64,000 nucleotides of DNA from Ascaphus truei (lineage: Eukaryota; Chordata; Amphibia; Anura; Ascaphidae). The translations under genes and the position numbers were made by a program. The notes below the pieces were generated by a model that had not been told where the DNA came from, did no database searches, and worked only from the letters and a program-made list of their open reading frames with translations. The stretch lies in contig CM071573.1 of the NCBI GenBank assembly GCA_036426205.1, positions 46,925,789-46,989,788 of the forward strand. Reading direction: 5' to 3'. Below are positions 45,217 through 57,053 of this stretch, piece after piece. Position 1 is the stretch's first letter; each line of letters starts with the position of its first letter.

Positions 45217-46740
45217 CGATTTTTCTATTTTTTGTACTAATAAAATAATTTTTGGAGCGTCCGGCTGCCTAATGCGTCTCCTATATCCTATTTACTTTAC
45301 TGTAGGTGGGGTCTGCAGAGACTCCTGACTGACGCTGCAGGCAGCACATACATTTATGGGCTGTATTTCTTTTTATTGTGTGCCAGGTTCCACTACTTTT
45401 CCTCTTCCGGTATTATAGATAGGGCAATAAAGTGTGAAGCTGCCCTCCTATGTTACAGAGAGGGGCAATAGGGTGCGCCATGCCCTTCTATTATTGTCAT
45501 CTCATGAGCAGTTATTTGTATGTATGAAGCACCCGAGCTGTGCATCAAAGTACTTCAATCAGCAGTGACACCATTCTTGGATTGAATTAAACAATGGTGC
45601 AGAGATGATTAAATAAAAGGGTTATATGGTTTATTTATTACAATATTTTGACCCCCTTCTCAGTCAGAGGGTCGTATGAATACACAGCAGGTCTGGAAGG
45701 AGTTCACATAAATGTCTCTTTCTTAAAGAAGTGAAGCTGCTTCTGATGTATCCTGCGACCCCGCAAACCCCCCAAATCGCGTTTCTTTCATTTGATCTCG
45801 CCTTATCTTCCAAACATTTCCAGGGAATCATGAGACAAACAACATTTATGAACCATTCCATTTTTTCTATCGAAGTCACTAACGTTTGCCGTGTTTGGTA
45901 CTTGGTGATGCCGTATTTACGCAGCTTCATCACTCTATATATGAAGGTGTCAATATTCAAATTTCAAATGCTGTTTCCGAAAATACTATTATTTCCAGAT
46001 TGCCTTTGCTTCCCCTTTTTTTCACTCTGATTTTGCAATTTGAAGTAACAAATGATATTTATATTACACATTGTCTTTGCAGGTTTTGCGCAGCCTTGTT
46101 CTCTTTCATTCCAATGTTCCAATATATTTATTGAAGTCAATCAATTAATGTTCTTTTAGCGCCTCGACTATCCAAGGGTTTCACAGCACAGGTCAATATA
46201 TTGTGCATGGGAGGATAGTGGAATGGGATTGTACCCTTAAATGATTCAGTTCCATTACATTTCAGTTGAAACCCTTGGAACGTAAAATAAATAGAAATAG
46301 CACTTGTGGGTACATTTGCATGTCTCAGACAGGTCTGCAACCCTATCGATTCACATGCACTTTTAGCTTTGTCTCTTTGTGGTGTAGTTGATGTATATGT
46401 AAAGGTTCTTGGCATAGTACTGCCAAGTTTCACAGGCACCACTGTTGGAATTAGTTTTCGTATTCATTAGGTCAATGGGTGCAGAAATGCACTCATAGTT
46501 TAACACTTTTCATTGTTAAATCCAATATTACAGTGATGTGTGCCAGCGGGACAGGTCACTAAGATCAAAATGAAGCATCACAGTTTGGAGAAATTCCAAG
46601 TTATATTTTTGCTCCAAAGCAGCATACATCGTGTTTGTGTTTTTGAGATTTCGTATGAATGTAGAAACAGTTACAGTCGTTTGCAAGATGTACAGTAGTT
46701 GCACAACAGGATTGGTGTCCAAAAGTACACAAATTGCATT
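45217..46740. other. CFAP58 intron 1, unassigned
   Basis: No splice-bounded coding exon seen. AT-rich, with an open stretch near 45730-46030 that I do not recognise as protein. Confidence 0.35.
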
Positions 46741-46782
46741 ATTTATTTAACATCTTCATAGTGCAGAGAAATAGTAGCACAA

Positions 46783-46813
46783 CGTTTGGGGAGATAAACA
46801 TCCCTTCGTCAGG
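46783..46813 (-). ncRNA. Hammerhead-like motif, minus strand
   Basis: On the minus strand CTGACGA (46812-46806) fits the CUGANGA core, and GGGA/TCCC forms stem II. The following bases read CAAAC where GAAAC is expected, so one invariant core G is replaced. Probably a decayed Penelope terminal ribozyme. Confidence 0.35.
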
Positions 46814-47340
46814 TGTATAGAGACAGGTGACTCAAAGTGTTCTTTATATACACTAGTACCTACCCACTTCCCAGCTCGTGAACCAGGAACTCATTTGCAT
46901 AGAGAGGCAGAGGCTGGCAGAGTGGCAAATAGGCAGAGGCCAGTTGGGAGAGAGGCAGAGGCTGGCAGGCATTGGTAAAATGAAGACACAAGTGGTGTTT
47001 TCTTCTTTTTGTTAAGAGTTTGTACACTGGCATATACGTTAATATCTCCCACCAAGTCTGAATTGCAGCACCGTTCTCTGAAATCAAGTCAAGGGCCAAC
47101 TTTCGTCCTGTGTGGTCCTGGAAAAAATATCTACATTAAGGACGCTGTTTATCAAATTCTCCTGGTTGTAAAAAGTTGCGCAGAAAAACACCTTCATATT
47201 TATTAAAGGAAAAATCCCTATAACTACAACGGGATTCTCTTTGTGGGACGCATGACGCACGGTATTGCAGGCGTGAGAAGGGGATACATAGCCCACATTT
47301 GTTCATCTTGTGTCTTTTCTTTCTTTCTTTCTTTTTGCAG

Positions 47341-47622
47341 GAAAAGGCAGATAGAAACATAGGTGAAGAAAATGCAGTTGAAACTCTGGAGAAAGACTTC
47401 CAAGAGGTGCTCGGTGAGCTCACTGGGGATAAGAGCCTGGAGAAGTTCAAGCTGGAATATGAGAAGCTTCACGGTGTCCTGAAAAAGTCCTATGAAAATG
47501 AGAAGCGCTTGATGACGAAATGCAGGGAGCTAAATGCAGAGATTGTGGCTAATTCATCCAAAGTGGCCACAGCTCTTAAACTGTCCCAGGAAGACCAGAC
47601 CACCATCCAGTCATTAAAAAAG
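47341..47622 (+). CDS. CFAP58: CFAP58 exon 2 (cilia- and flagella-associated protein 58)
   Basis: 94 codons, phase 0 at both ends. The acceptor is a TTTCTTTC tract ending TTTTTGCAG, and the donor is AAG-GTAAGA. The protein reads LEKDFQEVLGELTGDKSLEK and KSYENEKRLMTKCRELNAEI, nearly identical to the family, then KVATALKLSQEDQTT. CFAP58 (CCDC147) is an almost wholly coiled-coil axonemal protein needed for sperm flagellum and motile cilium assembly in vertebrates. Human CFAP58 has about 870 residues; this window contains roughly the first third. Neighbouring exons 1-5 all join in frame. Confidence 0.95.
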
Positions 47623-47858
47623 GTAAGACTTCTATAGGAAGGATAAAATGAGTTTACAAAGGGAAACTTACTGAAATGCAGGTCGCGCCTCCAGCAAAAG
47701 GCTTAAGATCACAGGATTTCAGAGTCCAGGTCTTGATCTTTATTTTTCTGCATTAAAGACTATGTGTCTGCTCCAATGCACTACTGATGTACACACATTT
47801 TTATTGTGAGCCTCATTAGTAGCAGAGGCCCCTGCACCAGCTATACAATCAAAGTAGA

Positions 47859-48682
47859 TGTAGCCATGCATAATAATGACTGCATACATCTTCTCTGTTA
47901 GCAGTAAGTCCTGGTACACACAGGCCTGCCCACAGTAGTAATGGAGGTTTTCCCTCACACCCAAGTGTGGTGCCCTGTGTAAGGATGGGAGTGGCTGTAT
48001 GCTCTGAGTCCCTGGATAGTGACCTCAGAGATGCGCCTGCCCCCTGGAGTATAAAGGGCACAACACTGACAGTTAGTGTTGTTGTTGGTGGAGAAATAGT
48101 AACCAGAAGGTACAAGATTGGAGAATTACTTTTGTGACCCTAGTGCAGTAACTAGCGGTAGCAGAGTGATCAGTTAAGTTTGTCTACGCCATACTGTGTC
48201 CAGGGACCTGGCACAGCGGTGATCTCCCTAGGAGAAAGGGAATCCCACTTCAATACGGGAGGGCGTACCTGGCAAAGGGACAGCACGGAGAGATGTGCGG
48301 CTAGAGCCGGCAGCTGCATGGGGCAGTCTGCTACATCCCTGTATTCAATAAAGATGTAATTGAGAAAAAGAACCCCACTGTGTGAGTGTGAGATTACTCA
48401 ACAGTGGATGGCACCAAGAAGGAGTTCCTCACCAGGACCATCTCCCTGCGGAAGCACAGATCCTGATGAGGTGGAGGCGCTGCACATGATGTAAGTTGGA
48501 CTCGTACCCACTACCTCAGCTACCTGTCCTGATTGACATCCCCTAATAACACCAAGCGGGAGACTCAAGAGTCCTGTTACTTGCAGGTGCACCACCACAC
48601 ACGCCTTGTAATGGGGGACTGGTTAGACTACACGGGCCAATATGAGATTGGGTGGGTCAGGCCAGAGGGAACACCCGTTACA
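47859..48682 (+). mobile_element. Solo LTR (copy C), in CFAP58 intron 2
   Basis: 824 bp from TGTAGCCATGC to CCCGTTACA, flanked by TAGA on both sides (47855-47858 and 48683-48686). A TATA-type GTATAAAG lies near 48050 and AATAAA at 48347. It is in the same orientation as CFAP58. Similar to copy B through most of its length. Confidence 0.8.
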
Positions 48683-49531
48683 TAGACATAAGAGCCTTAT
48701 CTCAAATTAGTTGAACTGCGTATTAAGCTATCGTGTTTACATCCCTCCCTTGGTTAGTAACACAGGTTAACACACCTTCTTTGCACCTGTTGTGTAGATT
48801 TTCTGCTAACGATCAGTTTAATTTCTTGGATTGTCTTTTATTCTTCCTGACATTAGTTAATGTCCCACTTCTAATTACACAGCTGAACTTTGCACGTTTG
48901 TGTATTAGAACTCACCATGCATAGCCAGCAGTAGCAGACATGTTTAGTGCGCGGGAAACCATTAAGTTGTTGCTCTGAAAATGAAATTGCATTTTTCCCT
49001 CTGTAATTCCATGTAATGTCCTCAGCGCAGGCCGATAAGTATGAAGTGCAGGTGATTTGAATGTTAATATGAATGTCTGAGCAGACTTCATTCTAATAAC
49101 TAAAATTATATTGAAATCAGTTGTTAAATAAAAAGAAACCTGTACAATATGTTTTTCAGAACATTAATAATATTTATGATATGGTGGTGAGTGCTTTGTC
49201 TGTTGCCGGGAATGAGAACAACAATAAAAGGAAATATTTCTGTCCTCTTCCAAATATTTATTGATACTCAGATGCCAATAATATTATATGCATTTTAATT
49301 GTGTTAATCAATGCAAACAAATGCAATGTAAATGTAAGTAACACATCCAAAATAAAGCACAAAGGACCCAAGCAATTGGCAAATGCAAAAAATATTGAAA
49401 GGGTCCAGCTGAGAAGTTGCGTTACTTGGACAGGTGTAGTAGTGACATTGTGATTAGCCGTATGAGTCTTGCACATAATGCAGAACACCCCTCATGTTCT
49501 AAGTTACTGTTGTTGTGTTTCTTTTTACTAG

Positions 49532-49680
49532 GAGATTGAAAAGGCTTGGAAAATGGTGGACACGGCTTACGAAAAGGAACAGCGAGCAAAAGAAACCATT
49601 CACTCACTGAAAGAGGAAATTAACAATTTGACTAAACTGGTTGAGCAAGGATCTGGATTATCAGTGGGCCAAGAGCACAG
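49532..49680 (+). CDS. CFAP58: CFAP58 exon 3
   Basis: Acceptor CTTTTTACTAG, donor CAG-GTAAGG. It begins EIEKAWKMVDTAYEKEQRAK in phase 0 and continues KETIHSLKEEINNLTKLVEQ, then ends two bases into a codon. Coiled coil throughout and very close to the mammalian sequence. Confidence 0.95.
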
Positions 49681-49931
49681 GTAAGGTCATGACATTTTTT
49701 TTTTACTCTATAATTGTAGACACCAAAGGGATTGGTGCTCTACGAATTGTATACAGTGCTTTTCCTAGCATCTGTTTGATGGCAAATATATAATTTATTT
49801 TCTTGATACAGACCTTCACTTCACTATAAAGTTCGTAATCACGCGGTAACTGTCAGGAAGGATATAAATGTGCCTGAAGTAAGTAACAAAGACTGGGCCT
49901 GGCTGTAAACAACTCTCGGTTTCCATTTTAG

Positions 49932-50088
49932 TTTGAATGATCTGCTGAACATCAAGGAAGAACTAACCAAAGAACGTGACCAGCTTTTGTCAGAGGTGGT
50001 GAAATTACGAGAGAGCCTGATGCAAGCGACGGAGCAACAGCAGGAAACCGAGAGGGCAAAGGAAGAAACAGAGCAGACTATAACTCAG
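49932..50088 (+). CDS. CFAP58: CFAP58 exon 4
   Basis: Acceptor TTCCATTTTAG. The first base completes a Ser codon split with exon 3. The frame reads LNDLLNIKEELTKERDQLLS and EVVKLRESLMQATEQQQETE, ending ITQ before the donor GTGTGT. Phase 0 at its 3' end. Confidence 0.95.
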
Positions 50089-50235
50089 GTGTGTGGGGTC
50101 GTGCTGTCTTGGGGATGTACTTCAGATGTTTTTACAATGGGAAGTGTTATAAGGTCACCTGTGCAACCCGAGATAAATGTATACGCCCACAGGTCTGCAC
50201 GCCCCTTTCCTCTACTGGGGATAACGCAAAGATAA

Positions 50236-50690
50236 AGGTTTATTATTACTTACAGATACCCAGCAAGCTCTTAGACACCCCCCAAATTTACCACAATATA
50301 CAGTATATACTGTATGTATATAAGTGTCAAAAGGAGTGCTACTGGGCGTGGCTAAATGTATATACTGTAACAAGAAACAAAGAAGTCCAGAGCAACATCC
50401 AATGTGACAAAAATACACAGTGAAATACCTATATATCTCTTGAAAAAGCGTCATTTTGTTAACCCTTTGGCCAAAGCGTATAAGCCTGTGAGCAACATCA
50501 AGGAATTACCAATTCGCAGGTCCTAACACTAACTGATTAAAATTCTTATTTACCTCTATAATTAGAGGGAGATTTGTCCTGGCATTGAACCTGTAACAAG
50601 CAGCTGCATGAAAAGAAAACCTGCTTACTTGGAAAGTGGGGAGGGGCGAGCTTAAACCCTGGGAAGGAGGAGCCATTATTATTATTACTT
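50236..50690. mobile_element. Copy of the 18.1-18.9 kb inverted-repeat family, in intron 4
   Basis: It contains the spacer GGAGTGCTACTGGGCGTGG and one full arm (CCTGCTTACTTGGAAAGTGG; TCGCAGGTCCTAACACTAAC), but the opposite arm is missing. No coding content. Confidence 0.7.
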
Positions 50691-51382
50691 GTTTCACTAA
50701 TCTAATGCAAACTAAAGAATCACTATTCCCAATCCTCAGATGTTGGTCAGAAACTATGTTTTGAATACATTATTCTGTCTCAAAAAGGAAAGGTACTGCT
50801 TTTTTTATGCCTCTCTATTGCTCACAACATTTTATGTGATTGATGCATTTAACCCTCCAGAAGACAAAAAATGACCGGTCATACATCCATGTCTGACACT
50901 GGTTTCCAAACCCTCTTTCAAGAGTAAAGCCACAGGATAAGGTTTTTGTTGTCCCTGCCATGCGAAGAATGTAAAAAAGGGCTACTTTTCTTGCTGAGAA
51001 GTTTGCTGGGAATTTGTTTTAATCCATCCTGAAAATGGTCCCTACAGCAGCAAGCAGCTCACAGCATGGGTTTCCAATCTGCTCCTGTACAGGGACCAGT
51101 TACTGTTCTCTTCATGAAGGTAAAAACAAACAGGCCTAGTTAACACACATACCGCCGTTTCCAATTTGTTCCAAACACACCCTCGACCTCCTTAAAGTAG
51201 CGATTCCAGAAGCCTATAAGTGTTTTAACTCATATAATGTTAGTATAGTGTTAGTAAACAATCAAATAAACACACTCACATGCACAAAGTAATAGTATAG
51301 TAGTTTATAGTAATGGTATTATTGGATTGTATAGTGAGCAGAACTGCCAAACTAATGCCACCTTTTCCCTGCCTGGCTGCAG

Positions 51383-51577
51383 TTCCAACAAGAAATACAA
51401 GTGCGCCAGAATGAAGCCTCCAGGGAAGCACGGAAGAAGGAGAAGCTGGAAAAAGACTTGAAACATGTGCAGAACGAGCTGGACAGCAAGCAGGTCGAGA
51501 TTAAGTCCATGCAGCAGACGCTACTGAAGAACAAAGAGGAACTCCAGAGGCTGGAACAGCAGCTCAAAGAACACAAG
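51383..51577 (+). CDS. CFAP58: CFAP58 exon 5
   Basis: Acceptor CTGGCTGCAG, donor AAG-GTAGAA. 65 codons in phase 0 reading FQQEIQVRQNEASREARKKE and KLEKDLKHVQNELDSKQVEI, ending LEQQLKEHK. Direct continuation of exon 4 by family alignment. Confidence 0.95.
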
Positions 51578-51637
51578 GTAGAAAAGACTGGTTGATCCGC
51601 GCACTCCCATGAGCCACCTGTTTATATAGTTTAGATC

Positions 51638-51720
51638 AGGGGTGGGCAACTCCAGTCCTCAAGGGCCACCAACAGGTCAGGTTTTTAGGACATCCCTGCT
51701 TCACAGCTGCTGCAGTCCTC
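51638..51720. mobile_element. hAT-type MITE half-copy
   Basis: CAGGGGTGGGCAACTCCAGT and the following CCTCAAGGGCC resemble the end of the element at 6091. Only one end is present. Confidence 0.45.
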
Positions 51721-51900
51721 AACCTTTTTTTTAAAATTATTTCTAGAATTTTTTACAAAACCAAAACCCGAAAAATGCTTTAGAACCAACAACAAAACAT
51801 GAGGGAAAGTGCTTGACCACCCTTTGTTGTAATTATCTTTATGGACCAAAATGATGTACTTGTGTGTACAGATCTCTGAAATCCTCACAGGTCTCTGTAC

Positions 51901-52484
51901 TAGTGATGTACCGGGTACCGGGTACTACCCGTTACCGGGCGGCTTTTCAGCTACCCGGAAATTACCCGGACCTGGCAGCTGGAAAGTGGACCCGGCGCCG
52001 GTTATCCGGGTAATGTCAGGGTAGTTGAAAAGTATCTCTTACTTACCTGCTGGAAGCCCGCGGCGACATCTGAACAGGTAAGCAAAGGTGCGGGGGCAGC
52101 ATCACAGTAATGTGGAGCCCGCGCGGGAGCTGCAGGACTCCATACTGCACTGTGAGCTGGGACCATGTGACCGGATCAGGAGAAGCTTTCCTATTGGACA
52201 GCCGGCTGTCCAATAGGAAAGCTTCTTCTCCTGCTCCGGTCACATCGGCCAAGGTCTCACAGGCAGTATGAAGTCCTGCAGCTCCCGCGCGGCTCACACT
52301 GACCGCTGATGTGCCCACCGCACCCCCGCACCTCTGCTACCTGTTCATGTGTCAGCGGGCTTCCTCCACCCCAAGGTAAGTGAAAACGGTAGCCGGGTAC
52401 CGGCTGGGTATAAGGTGCCACCAATCCTCTGGGTACCCGTTACCCGGTTTTAAAAAATGTGTGACACCCCCGGTCCCAACACTA
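51901..52484. mobile_element. Palindromic MITE with TAGTG/CACTA ends
   Basis: The ends TAGTGATGTACCGG and CCGGTCCCAACACTA are imperfect inverted repeats. The interior is a strong palindrome centred near 52202 (AGCTTTCCTATTGGACAGCC and its inverse). Multiple ACCCGG units cluster at both ends. No target duplication could be read. Confidence 0.55.
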
Positions 52485-53234
52485 CTTGGACATTCTACCT
52501 CATCTATAGGACTTTTCTTGTTGGTTCTTAGGGGTGTCACATACTACAAAACATTAGCAAAAAGGGATTGGAATGTGCACAGATGTTTTAACTAGAGAAG
52601 TTCTGTGTTCTTAATACATTGTGACTTGCACAGATTAACGCCCTCTCATTCCCTGGAGAACGTCTTCGAGTTTGAATGAGTAATGAAACCGATAAGCTTA
52701 ACGAATTCTATGCAATATTGCATTAATTTTACAAGCACGTCATCTAAAGATCACTAATTGTAGCCAACTGTGCTTTGGAAGATGTGAGCGACGGCCAGAT
52801 TAGAATTCCTTTTGCCCACGCTGGTAAAACCCCATGCGGTTTTACACTCATTTTCAATGATTACAGTGACACCCAGGCGACACTTTGGCAAATGTGCATT
52901 AAATATGTAGCAGCCAGCTGATGTGAAGTCTCTTCTTAATACCGAGTTGTAAAAAACTAAGATCGCGTTACGATAGCTGACGGAGGGAGAGAAATGATGC
53001 AACCCTATCCGAGAAGCGGATTTCATCTGTGTTTCTACCTTGTGTGTTTGCTTTCAAATTCTTGTAGTACACAATGTTTCTAAGGATTTCACTATAGGTT
53101 TACCACAGAGGATTTCATTAAAATCAATGTCTAACTTGGCTTTTTCTGCTTGTGGGGGCATTTAAAGGAGAAGATGCAGAGAGGAAACCACATTATAAAA
53201 TCACTTACCTGCTGTATTTTATGAACTCGTCTTA
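52485..53234. other. CFAP58 intron 5, unassigned
   Basis: No element recognised. It contains the approach to the damaged exon 6. Confidence 0.4.
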
Positions 53235-53235
53235 C

Positions 53236-53372
53236 GCCTAATGAAAGTAGTCGCGCAAAGAACTGGAACATTCCGATCAGAAACTTCTAAACTTCAACAG
53301 AGACTATGAACAGACAGCATAGTCGATGCGATCCACTACTCTGGAGAACAAAAGAAGACCCTGGAGCTGAGT
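53236..53372 (+). pseudogene. CFAP58: CFAP58 exon 6, recognisable but frame-broken
   Basis: The family needs about 46 more residues between exons 5 and 7, and their pieces are here in order but in different frames: KELE (53257), KLQQR (53289), YEQ (53305), HSRCD (53318) and EQKKTLEL (53346). That implies at least four small indels within about 100 bases. The 3' edge reads CTGAG-TTGGTT with no GT at the expected place, and no clear acceptor remains. All other exons are clean. Either the assembly is unpolished here, beside a 1-kb G-rich tract, or the exon has decayed. I favour assembly error, because exon 7 is intact. Confidence 0.7.
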
Positions 53373-53391
53373 TGGTTAATGTTACGGGACT

Positions 53392-54416
53392 TATTAGAGA
53401 GGGACGGGGAGGGCGGGGGAAAGAGAGGGGATGGGGTGGCGGGGGGGAAAGGAGAGGGGGGGGGGGGTCAGATGGAGGTTTGTAAGGGTGGGGGGAGAAA
53501 GAGAGCGGGAGGGGGGGAGATAGAGCCCCGGGGACCGGGTGGGGAGAAGAGAGGGGAGGGGTTGGGGAAAGAGAGGGATGGGGGGGAAAGAGAGGGGGGA
53601 GGAGAACAGAGCGGGGAGGGGAGAGGGGCGGTGGGGGGGGAGAAAGACAGGGCCTGGGGGAGAAAGATGAGGGGGATGAAAGAGAGGGGGATGGGGGGGG
53701 AGGGGGGGGAGAAAGCCGCGGGGAGGGGGCGGGGAAGAAAGCATTGAGGGCGGGGCGGGGAGAAAGCGCAGAGGCGCCCGAGGGGGGGAGAAAAGAGCGG
53801 GGAGGGCGTGGACTGATTTAAGACTCCGAGGGGAGGCGGGGGAGAATTTGAAAGATCGAGGGGATTGAGGCCCCGGGAGAAAGACCCGAGGCGCGAGGGG
53901 GGGAGAAAGAGAGGGCCGTCCGAATGGGGCCTTGGGAGAAAGAGAGGGGGACCATAGGGGGAGTAAAGAGCATGGGTGAGGGGTGGGATGAATAGGAGAG
54001 GGGGGGATTCTTGATAGGGGGGGGAGAACAGAGAGGCGGAAGGAGGGGGGGGACGAAAGAGAGGGGGGAGGAGGGGGTTGGAGAGCAAAGATGAGGGGCA
54101 ATGGGGGGGACGAAAGAAAGGGGGAGGGGGGGCGAGAAAGAAAGGGGCACCGTCTTGAGGGGGGGATGAAAAGAGAGGGATGTGGGGGGTGAGGAAAGAG
54201 AGGTGAGGGGTGGGAGAAGAAAAGGAATTAAGGGGAGGGGGCGAAGGGAAAGAGAGGGAGGGGGGAGGTTGAAAGAGAGGGAGGGGGGGGAAAAGAGGGG
54301 GTGGGAAAGATTGGGAGGGAGGGGGAGGGAAAGAGAGGTGAGGGGCGGGAAAGAGAGGGGAGGGGGGGGTTGAGAGAAGAGCGGGGAGGGGGGGAGACGA
54401 GAGGGGGGAGTGGGGG
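53392..54416. repeat. 1-kb polypurine (G/A) tract
   Basis: GGGGGAGAAAGAGAG-type sequence on the plus strand with almost no pyrimidines, about 20 bases after the damaged exon 6. It is capable of triplex or quadruplex structure. The very long minus-strand open frames rich in Pro, Ser and Leu are composition artefacts. Confidence 0.9.
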
Positions 54417-55170
54417 TTAACGGGCTTGTTGTGATGTACAGCAGAGTGGTGTGGGCAGGAGGGTTGTTGATAGTGTTCTGTTGGTCTGCTGTTGGAGGCG
54501 GCGAGGTGTTGGTACGTGTGATGATAGAGGGTGTGTGTTTTTTTGGGGGGGGGGGGGGGTGCCGCATGGCTGGCCGCTCCACTTCCCGCCTCGGGACCGG
54601 GCGGGCCTAACGCTCGGAGCACGCAAGTGCCTGTGCTCCCCCTGCGGGAGCACCATGTGGCACACCAGTGGCTGTACCTCCGCCTACCGTGCGCGGCCGC
54701 CGGACCCGAAGCGGGGAACCTGACTGCTAGACCCCTTCTAGCCGCCAGCCCCCTTCTGGCCGCCAGACCCCTCTGCTCTCCGAAACCACCCATCCCCGCC
54801 GGTAGCGTGCTCGTTTTCAAGGACCCGCGGCGGAAAGTGCCGCGTGGGGTAAGGGCGTAGCAAAGGGGCCGTAATGGTGATAGGGGGTGGCTCTGTTGTT
54901 GCAGGCCAGCGCCGGGAAGGGAGAAGGGGTGAGAGGGTGGGTGGTCAAGGGCGGCCAGCCGTTGAGGAGGGCCAGAGGGGTGACAGTTGGGGGGGGCAAG
55001 TCCACAGGGGTGAAAGGGGGGGGAGTGTTGGTCTTTTTTTGGGGGGGGGGGTGTGTGTGTGTGTGTGTGTCCGTCCTTTGGCCCGTCACTCCGCCTCAGG
55101 CCAATGAGAGGTGTGCGGGGGCGGGCGGGCCAAGGGACCAATGAGATTTCCCCTAGGGACACCGGACATC
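54417..55170. other. GC-rich, CpG-dense block with G runs and a (GT)n run
   Basis: 54540-54900 is CpG dense (GCGCGGCCGCCGGACCCG). G runs lie at 54544 and 55040, and a GT run at 55052-55070. It could be a repeat with CpG island character. No splice-bounded exon was found. Confidence 0.4.
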
Positions 55171-55820
55171 CAGACAGGCATACAGTGCTTTCACTAATAT
55201 AGTATAAGATGGATTAAAAGGTTATTACCATAGAACCCAGAGAATCCAAACAAAGAGCAAACACAAATCCATTATCTTCTGACATATATAACATTGAGAA
55301 ACATGTTTAATTAGGAAAAAGGGCTTTTATATCTCAAGCATACTGTATTAATGTCACAACCTGTAAGTAATTCACAGGTCTGTGTCATTGTCAAATGTAA
55401 GCCAATTCCTCACTGACTTCTACAGCTACCCCCCTACTAATTACAACTGCCCCGGACTAAATACAGGCACAAGAAGCCAAAATCCAACTAATGGAGCTTG
55501 ATGTCTAGGTCCTTCTATGGGTCATCCCATCTAGTCTTACAACAGAACACATTGCTCATTATTGTTTGAGTCCCCAGGGAGAATCTTAAAGAAGCTCAGA
55601 AACATTGAGTAATATGTTCTATATTTTTACTACTGTTAGTTATGTTTTCCCTATGTTTGTTGCGTGCTGGTCAGGCTATAGCCCATGTTCTATTGGACAC
55701 TGCATACTGTGTTCCAGGGCTCTTTAACTGGTGATCTGCGGGCCGAATGCAGCCCTACGAGAGCCTGAATGTGGCCCTTAGACCCGGCTCCTGTTAATTT
55801 CACACTAGTTGCTGAGGCAG
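55171..55820. other. CFAP58 intron 6, unassigned
   Basis: No recognised feature. Confidence 0.35.
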
Positions 55821-55824
55821 TTAA

Positions 55825-56285
55825 AGCTGCAGTTCAGTCAATATCCTGCATGTGTGTTTTTTTTTTTTTTTTTTTTTTAATAAATCAGTTCTGTAGTAAG
55901 AAAAATTACTTTTAGCATTTTCTGTTTTTAAAACAACAACTTTGAAAGACCAATTTTCTTGTATTCTATTTTAACAAGCATTTGCTAAGGCACCACCCCT
56001 TCATGTCCTGTCACAAGCCATGGCACACCCCTTTGTCAGCCCTCCCCTCCCTCTTGCACATGTCAGTGCAGGAGTGCTCATGAATATTCATGACCTTCCA
56101 CTGAGTGACAGAAGCAGAGGAAAAACATATCCCATATCTAAAGGTGTTGCCAAATTTCGCCGATCAATAAATGGAGAACGAATTGACAGTTCTTTAGGTA
56201 ATTAGAGATTGCCCACATAAAACTATTGAATTAAAAAAAAAAAAAAAAAAATAAAAAAAAAAAAAAAAAAGACTGAACTGCAGCT
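55825..56285. mobile_element. TTAA-flanked MITE (piggyBac/Kolobok-like)
   Basis: AGCTGCAGTTCAGTC at the left and its exact inverse at the right are bordered by TTAA at 55821-55824 and 56286-56289. A T run near the left end and an A run near the right end extend the symmetry. It is the same family type as 17798-19025. No transposase. Confidence 0.8.
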
Positions 56286-56512
56286 TTAAGGGCAATTTTT
56301 CACAATGTTTTATACTGTAGGTTCCATGGTGGGGTGAGACCATGTTTTACTGCGAGTGGTAGAGGAACATGTAGGCGTCATTCAATGTTTTATGGGCTCA
56401 ATGGTGGGGAGAGACCAGGTTTACATACTTATTAATGAAGAATAGCAGGTGCACAAATCTCATCAGGACATAGAGGGTATAAATAAAGACACCAAAATAG
56501 TGCAATATTGTC

Positions 56513-57053
56513 TGTAAATATGTAAATCTTTTATGCCCGTCCGCGACTCGGAAGCTAGCCCGGGAGATTGTGTGTTCAATGTGTGGGCAGAAAACAGCGG
56601 GCCCGGAGTCAAGCAAAATGAAGGAGACACATGCAGCTCTGCATTCAAATCACTAGACTGGTTTTATTAAAGATAACAAGCAGAGTTATATAGACAAAAA
56701 GAGTTCTAGAGGTATTTTGCTGAAGCGTCTTAGAGGTATTTGCTGACGTTCTCTACCTAATTTATTGCTACATAGATTAAATGTTGCTTACATTTGTGCC
56801 TTTAACTTATTTCTAGGGAGTAAGGGGAGTGAGAAAAAGGGAGTTGTGGGAGTGTGAGGGAGAAAGGCTTTGTTTATAAAAAGCTAACAAGCTAACATTT
56901 TTCTCTTATCTTCAAGGCTAAAAGTTCTAGGAGACTTGCCCAGAGCACCTGATCACATTTTAAAGCAGTACATACATTAAAAGTAAAAACTAGGATAATA
57001 GAAGACAAAATGGCTACTGAAATAAAAAATGGTTACTGAAATATATATTAACA
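56513..57053. mobile_element. Solo LTR in the left palindrome arm
   Basis: 541 bp starting TGTAAATATG and ending TATTAACA, flanked by TTGTC on both sides (56508-56512 and 57054-57058). The right arm of the palindrome preserves the uninterrupted target, which confirms the insertion boundaries. It is a different family from copies A-C. Confidence 0.8.

Noticed and set aside
45731..46134. Hydrophobic 99-codon frame in CFAP58 intron 1
   Set aside because: AT-rich sequence with no homolog I recognise and no splice context.
53394..55162. Minus-strand open frames up to 564 codons rich in Pro, Ser and Leu
   Set aside because: They are the complement of the G/A tract, so stops are absent by composition. 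There is no domain and no splice context.
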